Positions 34,526 through 35,997 of a DNA stretch of 35,997 nucleotides are shown piece after piece (the first letter of the stretch is position 1; each line of letters begins with the position of its first letter). The stretch lies in contig JAFZME010000067.1 in assembly GCA_017553405.1 (NCBI GenBank), positions 1 through 35,997 on the forward strand. The letters are read 5' to 3'. A program made the translations under genes and the position numbers. Below the pieces are notes generated by a model, which was not told where the DNA came from, did not search any database, and saw only the letters and a list, made by a program, of their open reading frames with translations. The DNA comes from Bacteroidales bacterium. Lineage in GTDB: Bacteria; Bacteroidota; Bacteroidia; Bacteroidales; UBA932.

Positions 34526-34926
34526 TACATCCGGAATACGATGGGAAGATTGTATTTCACTCTGACCACCCGGCCTTTTTCTCTTCCGGGCATCCATTTG
34601 GGCATAGCTTGGACCACCCTGATGGCTTCTGCATCGAGCGAGGGAAATACCTGCTTGGCTACGTGCACGTCTGATACACTGCCATCGGTTTCCACAACAA
34701 ACTGAACCATCACCCGTCCCTCCACTTTCTGCTTTACGGCATCCTCCGGATAATTGATGTTGGTTTGCAAAAACTCTATCATCGCCGGCATCCCGCCCGG
34801 GTACTCCGGCATCTGTTCCACTTCATCATAGACCTTCTGGTTTGTCTGAGAAACCACGGTTTTCTGCGCGTTGGCAGTCATAAGGCAGCATACCGCCATA
34901 AATGACATTAAAATCAGTTTCTTCAT
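34525..34926 (-). CDS. Periplasmic TonB C-terminal domain protein
   Basis: 133-aa protein with a signal peptide (MKKLILMSFMAVCCLMTANAQ) followed directly by a TonB_C domain (MPEYPGGMPAMIEFLQTNINYPEDA, GRVMVQFVVETDGSVSDV, LDAEAIRVVQAMPKWMPGREKG). True TonB has an N-terminal membrane anchor and a Pro-rich linker; both are missing, so it probably does not transduce energy and may instead bind envelope proteins. ATG 34926 is chosen; the open frame reaches 35025, but the -7 box at 34979-34986 lies in that part. Its TAA overlaps the ATG of the TPR-HTH gene, so the pair is one operon. Confidence 0.85.
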   Translation of the reverse strand: MKKLILMSFMAVCCLMTANAQKTVVSQTNQKVYDEVEQMPEYPGGMPAMIEFLQTNINYPEDAVKQKVEGRVMVQFVVETDGSVSDVHVAKQVFPSLDAEAIRVVQAMPKWMPGREKGRVVRVKYNLPIVFRM

Positions 34927-34978
34927 TTTGTTTGCGTCTTTGAAATGTTCAACAATCTGTTTTGCTGTCCGGACAGTG

Positions 34979-34986
34979 CAAAAGTA
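34979..34986 (-). promoter_or_regulatory. -7 box for the TonB-domain/TPR-HTH operon
   Basis: TACTTTTG on the minus strand fits TAnnTTTG and is 52 bp before the ATG at 34926, leaving a leader of about 45 bases. Confidence 0.5.
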
Positions 34987-35053
34987 GGTGTTTTCCAATA
35001 AGAAATGAAGAAACTGATTACACATTATTACACATATCGCAGAGTTCCACTAT

Positions 35054-35090
35054 AAAAAACGCAACTGCTTGAAATTCAAACAATTGCGTT
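35054..35090 (-). terminator. Minus-strand hairpin terminator
   Basis: Read on the minus strand, AACGCAA (35090-35084) pairs with TTGCGTT (35064-35058), with further pairs inside (about four more around a short loop) and a run of T residues after it (35059-35054 on the plus strand are A). It would stop transcription coming from the right, where no gene but the tRNA-like segment is seen. Confidence 0.6.
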
Positions 35091-35099
35091 CCTAAAGTA

Positions 35100-35112
35100 G
35101 TGACTCCTACAG
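35100..35112 (-). other. Possible tRNA 3'-end fragment (attachment-site remnant)
   Basis: On the minus strand CTGTAGGAGTCAC looks like the last bases of the T-stem and the 3' strand of a tRNA acceptor stem, and the hairpin terminator follows 10 bp downstream, as after a real tRNA. The rest of the tRNA is missing. This is what a tRNA-targeting integrating element leaves at one end. Chance similarity over 13 bases cannot be excluded. Confidence 0.3.
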
Positions 35113-35185
35113 CAAGCCAACTTGCAAATGATTGCATAAGAGGTAATTAGCACATTGCATAGGGCTGCATTATAATGGAGGAAAT

Positions 35186-35277
35186 ACCGCAAAAGTTCCG
35201 ATTAAAATGCCACAAATCTTACTATTGAATTGCCGCAAAAACACCGGACAAAACACCACAAAAGTTCCGATTAAGTA
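35186..35277 (+). repeat. Degenerate 23-bp tandem repeat array (4 units)
   Basis: Units start at 35186, 35209, 35232 and 35255, exactly 23 bp apart, each opening with RCCRCAAA. Units 1 and 4 share the 16-mer CAAAAGTTCCGATTAA (35190-35205 and 35259-35274); units 2 and 3 have diverged in their 3' halves. A possible fifth, weaker unit begins at 35164 (GCTGCA) after 22 bp. The period is not a multiple of three. Confidence 0.8.
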
Positions 35278-35306
35278 TTGAAATCCCAAGGATTTGGATC
35301 ACGAGT

Positions 35307-35322
35307 GCACTTATTTCAGTGC
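35307..35322. promoter_or_regulatory. Palindrome 1, likely operator half of a twin site
   Basis: GCACT-TATTTC-AGTGC, a 5-bp inverted repeat with a 6-bp spacer. Its centre is 33 bp from that of the matching palindrome at 35340-35355, about three DNA turns, so both would face the same side of the helix. Confidence 0.5.
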
Positions 35323-35339
35323 AATTTTTCTAAAATCTT

Positions 35340-35355
35340 GCACTACTTTCAGTGC
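35340..35355. promoter_or_regulatory. Palindrome 2, between -33 and -7 of the ATPase promoter
   Basis: GCACT-ACTTTC-AGTGC, the same arms and spacer length as palindrome 1. It ends 7 bp before the -7 box at 35363, so a bound protein would block RNA polymerase. Confidence 0.55.
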
Positions 35356-35362
35356 GAATGAC

Positions 35363-35370
35363 TATATTTG
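35363..35370 (+). promoter_or_regulatory. -7 box for the AAA+ ATPase gene
   Basis: TATATTTG, perfect TAnnTTTG, 16 bp before ATG 35387, so the leader would be about 10 bases. A weak -33 candidate, CTTG, lies at 35337-35340. Confidence 0.65.
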
Positions 35371-35386
35371 CGAAAAATACGCCCAT

Positions 35387-35997
35387 ATGGAGAACCTTAT
35401 CAATACCTTCCGGCTCAAGCTTTCCCTGACCCCCATGGCCTACGTCAGGGAGTTCCACGATAAAATCAACTGGTCCAACCGCCTCATCTGCATCATGGGG
35501 CAGAAAGGCGTCGGCAAGTCCACCATGATCCTTCAGCACATCAAGAAATACGACAACCTGGAGGAGACGCTGTATGTCACGGCCGACAACATCTACTTCG
35601 CCGGTCACACCCTTTACGAACTGGCCCAGACCTTCTTCAAGGCCGGAGGAAAGCGCCTGTACATCGATGAAATACACAAATATAAGCCCTGGTCCACCGA
35701 GATCAAGAACATCTACGATGACATTCCGCTCCTGCAGGTCGTCTATTCCGGCAGTTCACTGCTGGCCCTGCAGAAAGGGAACAAGGCTGACCTCAGCCGC
35801 CGCACCATCCCTTACACGATGCCCACCCTTTCCTTCCGCGAGTATCTCAACATCCGGAACGGATGGTCACTGAAGCCCGCCAGCCTGGACGATATCCTCC
35901 ACGGACGGATTGATTTCCCGTACGCTGAGCACAGGCCCCTGGTATATTACAAGGAGTACTGCAAGACCGGATTCTATCCCTATTTCAAAGAAAGCGA
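35387..35997 (+). CDS. AAA+ ATPase of the DUF4143-associated type (5' part, cut by window end)
   Basis: The first 203 residues are visible and open to the window edge. Walker A is MGQKGVGKSTMI (about residues 38-49); Walker B is KRLYIDEIHKYKPW, with the DEIH-type Walker B of this family; YSGSSLLAL is sensor 1; and DLSRRTIPYTMPTLSFREYL is the conserved arginine-rich stretch of ATPases that carry a C-terminal DUF4143 nuclease-like/wHTH region. Full members are about 380-450 aa, so roughly half is missing. Such genes are numerous in gut Bacteroidetes and their role is not established. The start at ATG 35387 fits the promoter and the normal N-terminus. Confidence 0.85.
   Translation, partial: MENLINTFRLKLSLTPMAYVREFHDKINWSNRLICIMGQKGVGKSTMILQHIKKYDNLEETLYVTADNIYFAGHTLYELAQTFFKAGGKRLYIDEIHKYKPWSTEIKNIYDDIPLLQVVYSGSSLLALQKGNKADLSRRTIPYTMPTLSFREYLNIRNGWSLKPASLDDILHGRIDFPYAEHRPLVYYKEYCKTGFYPYFKES

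Larger units (their letters stand above)
34927..35386. other. 460-bp gene-free stretch with island-boundary features
   Basis: AT-rich DNA between divergent genes. From left to right it contains the promoter of the minus-strand pair, a minus-strand hairpin terminator (35054-35090), a tRNA-3'-end-like segment (35100-35112), a degenerate tandem repeat array (35186-35277), twin palindromes (35307-35355) and the promoter of the ATPase gene (35363-35370). No convincing protein-coding ORF is visible. Confidence 0.7.

Noticed and set aside
35186..35277. CRISPR array
   Set aside because: The units are directly adjacent at a 23-bp period with no spacers between them, and there are no cas genes in the window.
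35181..35280. Short protein-coding frame through the 23-bp repeats (AKVPIKMP...)
   Set aside because: The frame has no good start codon or promoter; its openness follows from the repeat sequence itself, which avoids stops in all three frames.

Overview
The window looks like chromosomal DNA from a GC-rich member of the Bacteroidales, probably an uncultured gut-type lineage. Four things point there: a SusC/SusD pair, many lipoproteins and signal peptides of Bacteroidetes type, TAnnTTTG (-7) boxes in front of ten genes instead of sigma70 -10 boxes, and a gyrA-TPR gene pair divergent from a clpC-like gene. I could not run searches, so no genus is named.

Layout. (1) 1-11176: a transport and catabolic operon on the + strand. 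It has the tail of an unknown gene, two successive TonB-dependent receptors (786 and 998 aa), a SusD lipoprotein, a zinc polyol/sugar dehydrogenase, a class II ketose-bisphosphate aldolase, a PfkB kinase and a secreted SGNH esterase, and it ends at a hairpin terminator (11202-11236). There is no glycoside hydrolase. The order suggests import of a small or esterified sugar or polyol, then oxidation, phosphorylation and aldol cleavage. (2) 11252-15402: a tight + strand operon for fatty acyl activation, dCMP deamination, an S41 processing protease and QueF. (3) 15412-17145 (-): fabF and a DUF4293 membrane protein, divergent from a uridine phosphorylase-like gene (17235-18104). (4) 18284-24588: gyrA plus a TPR protein (-) and an M-domain-less ClpC-type ATPase (+), divergent from a 90-bp double promoter. 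A 40-codon gene lies on the opposite strand at the clpC 3' end. (5) 24792-29388: a secreted alpha/beta hydrolase, a CapA-like protein, PhoH and GlpT. (6) 29405-32959: a lipoprotein hydrolase, a Ric/hemerythrin-LuxR fusion regulator and a translationally coupled Ig-like lipoprotein. (7) 33008-35997: a region of visibly lower GC with a membrane TPR-HTH lipoprotein and a periplasmic TonB-domain protein (-), a 460-bp gene-free stretch packed with structure, and the start of an AAA+ ATPase (+) that runs off the window.

Most unusual parts. The 34927-35386 gap contains a tRNA-like 3' end with its terminator, a degenerate 23-bp tandem array (starts at 35186, 35209, 35232 and 35255) and twin palindromes (GCACT-N6-AGTGC) placed over the ATPase promoter. 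Two dispersed repeat families, GTCATTTCGA-type and GTCATACC-type, lie at 18104-18281 and 25759-25832, and one copy forms part of the coding sequence for the CapA-like signal peptide. The hemerythrin-LuxR regulator keeps all expected di-iron ligands, and a 14-bp perfect palindrome sits just upstream of it.
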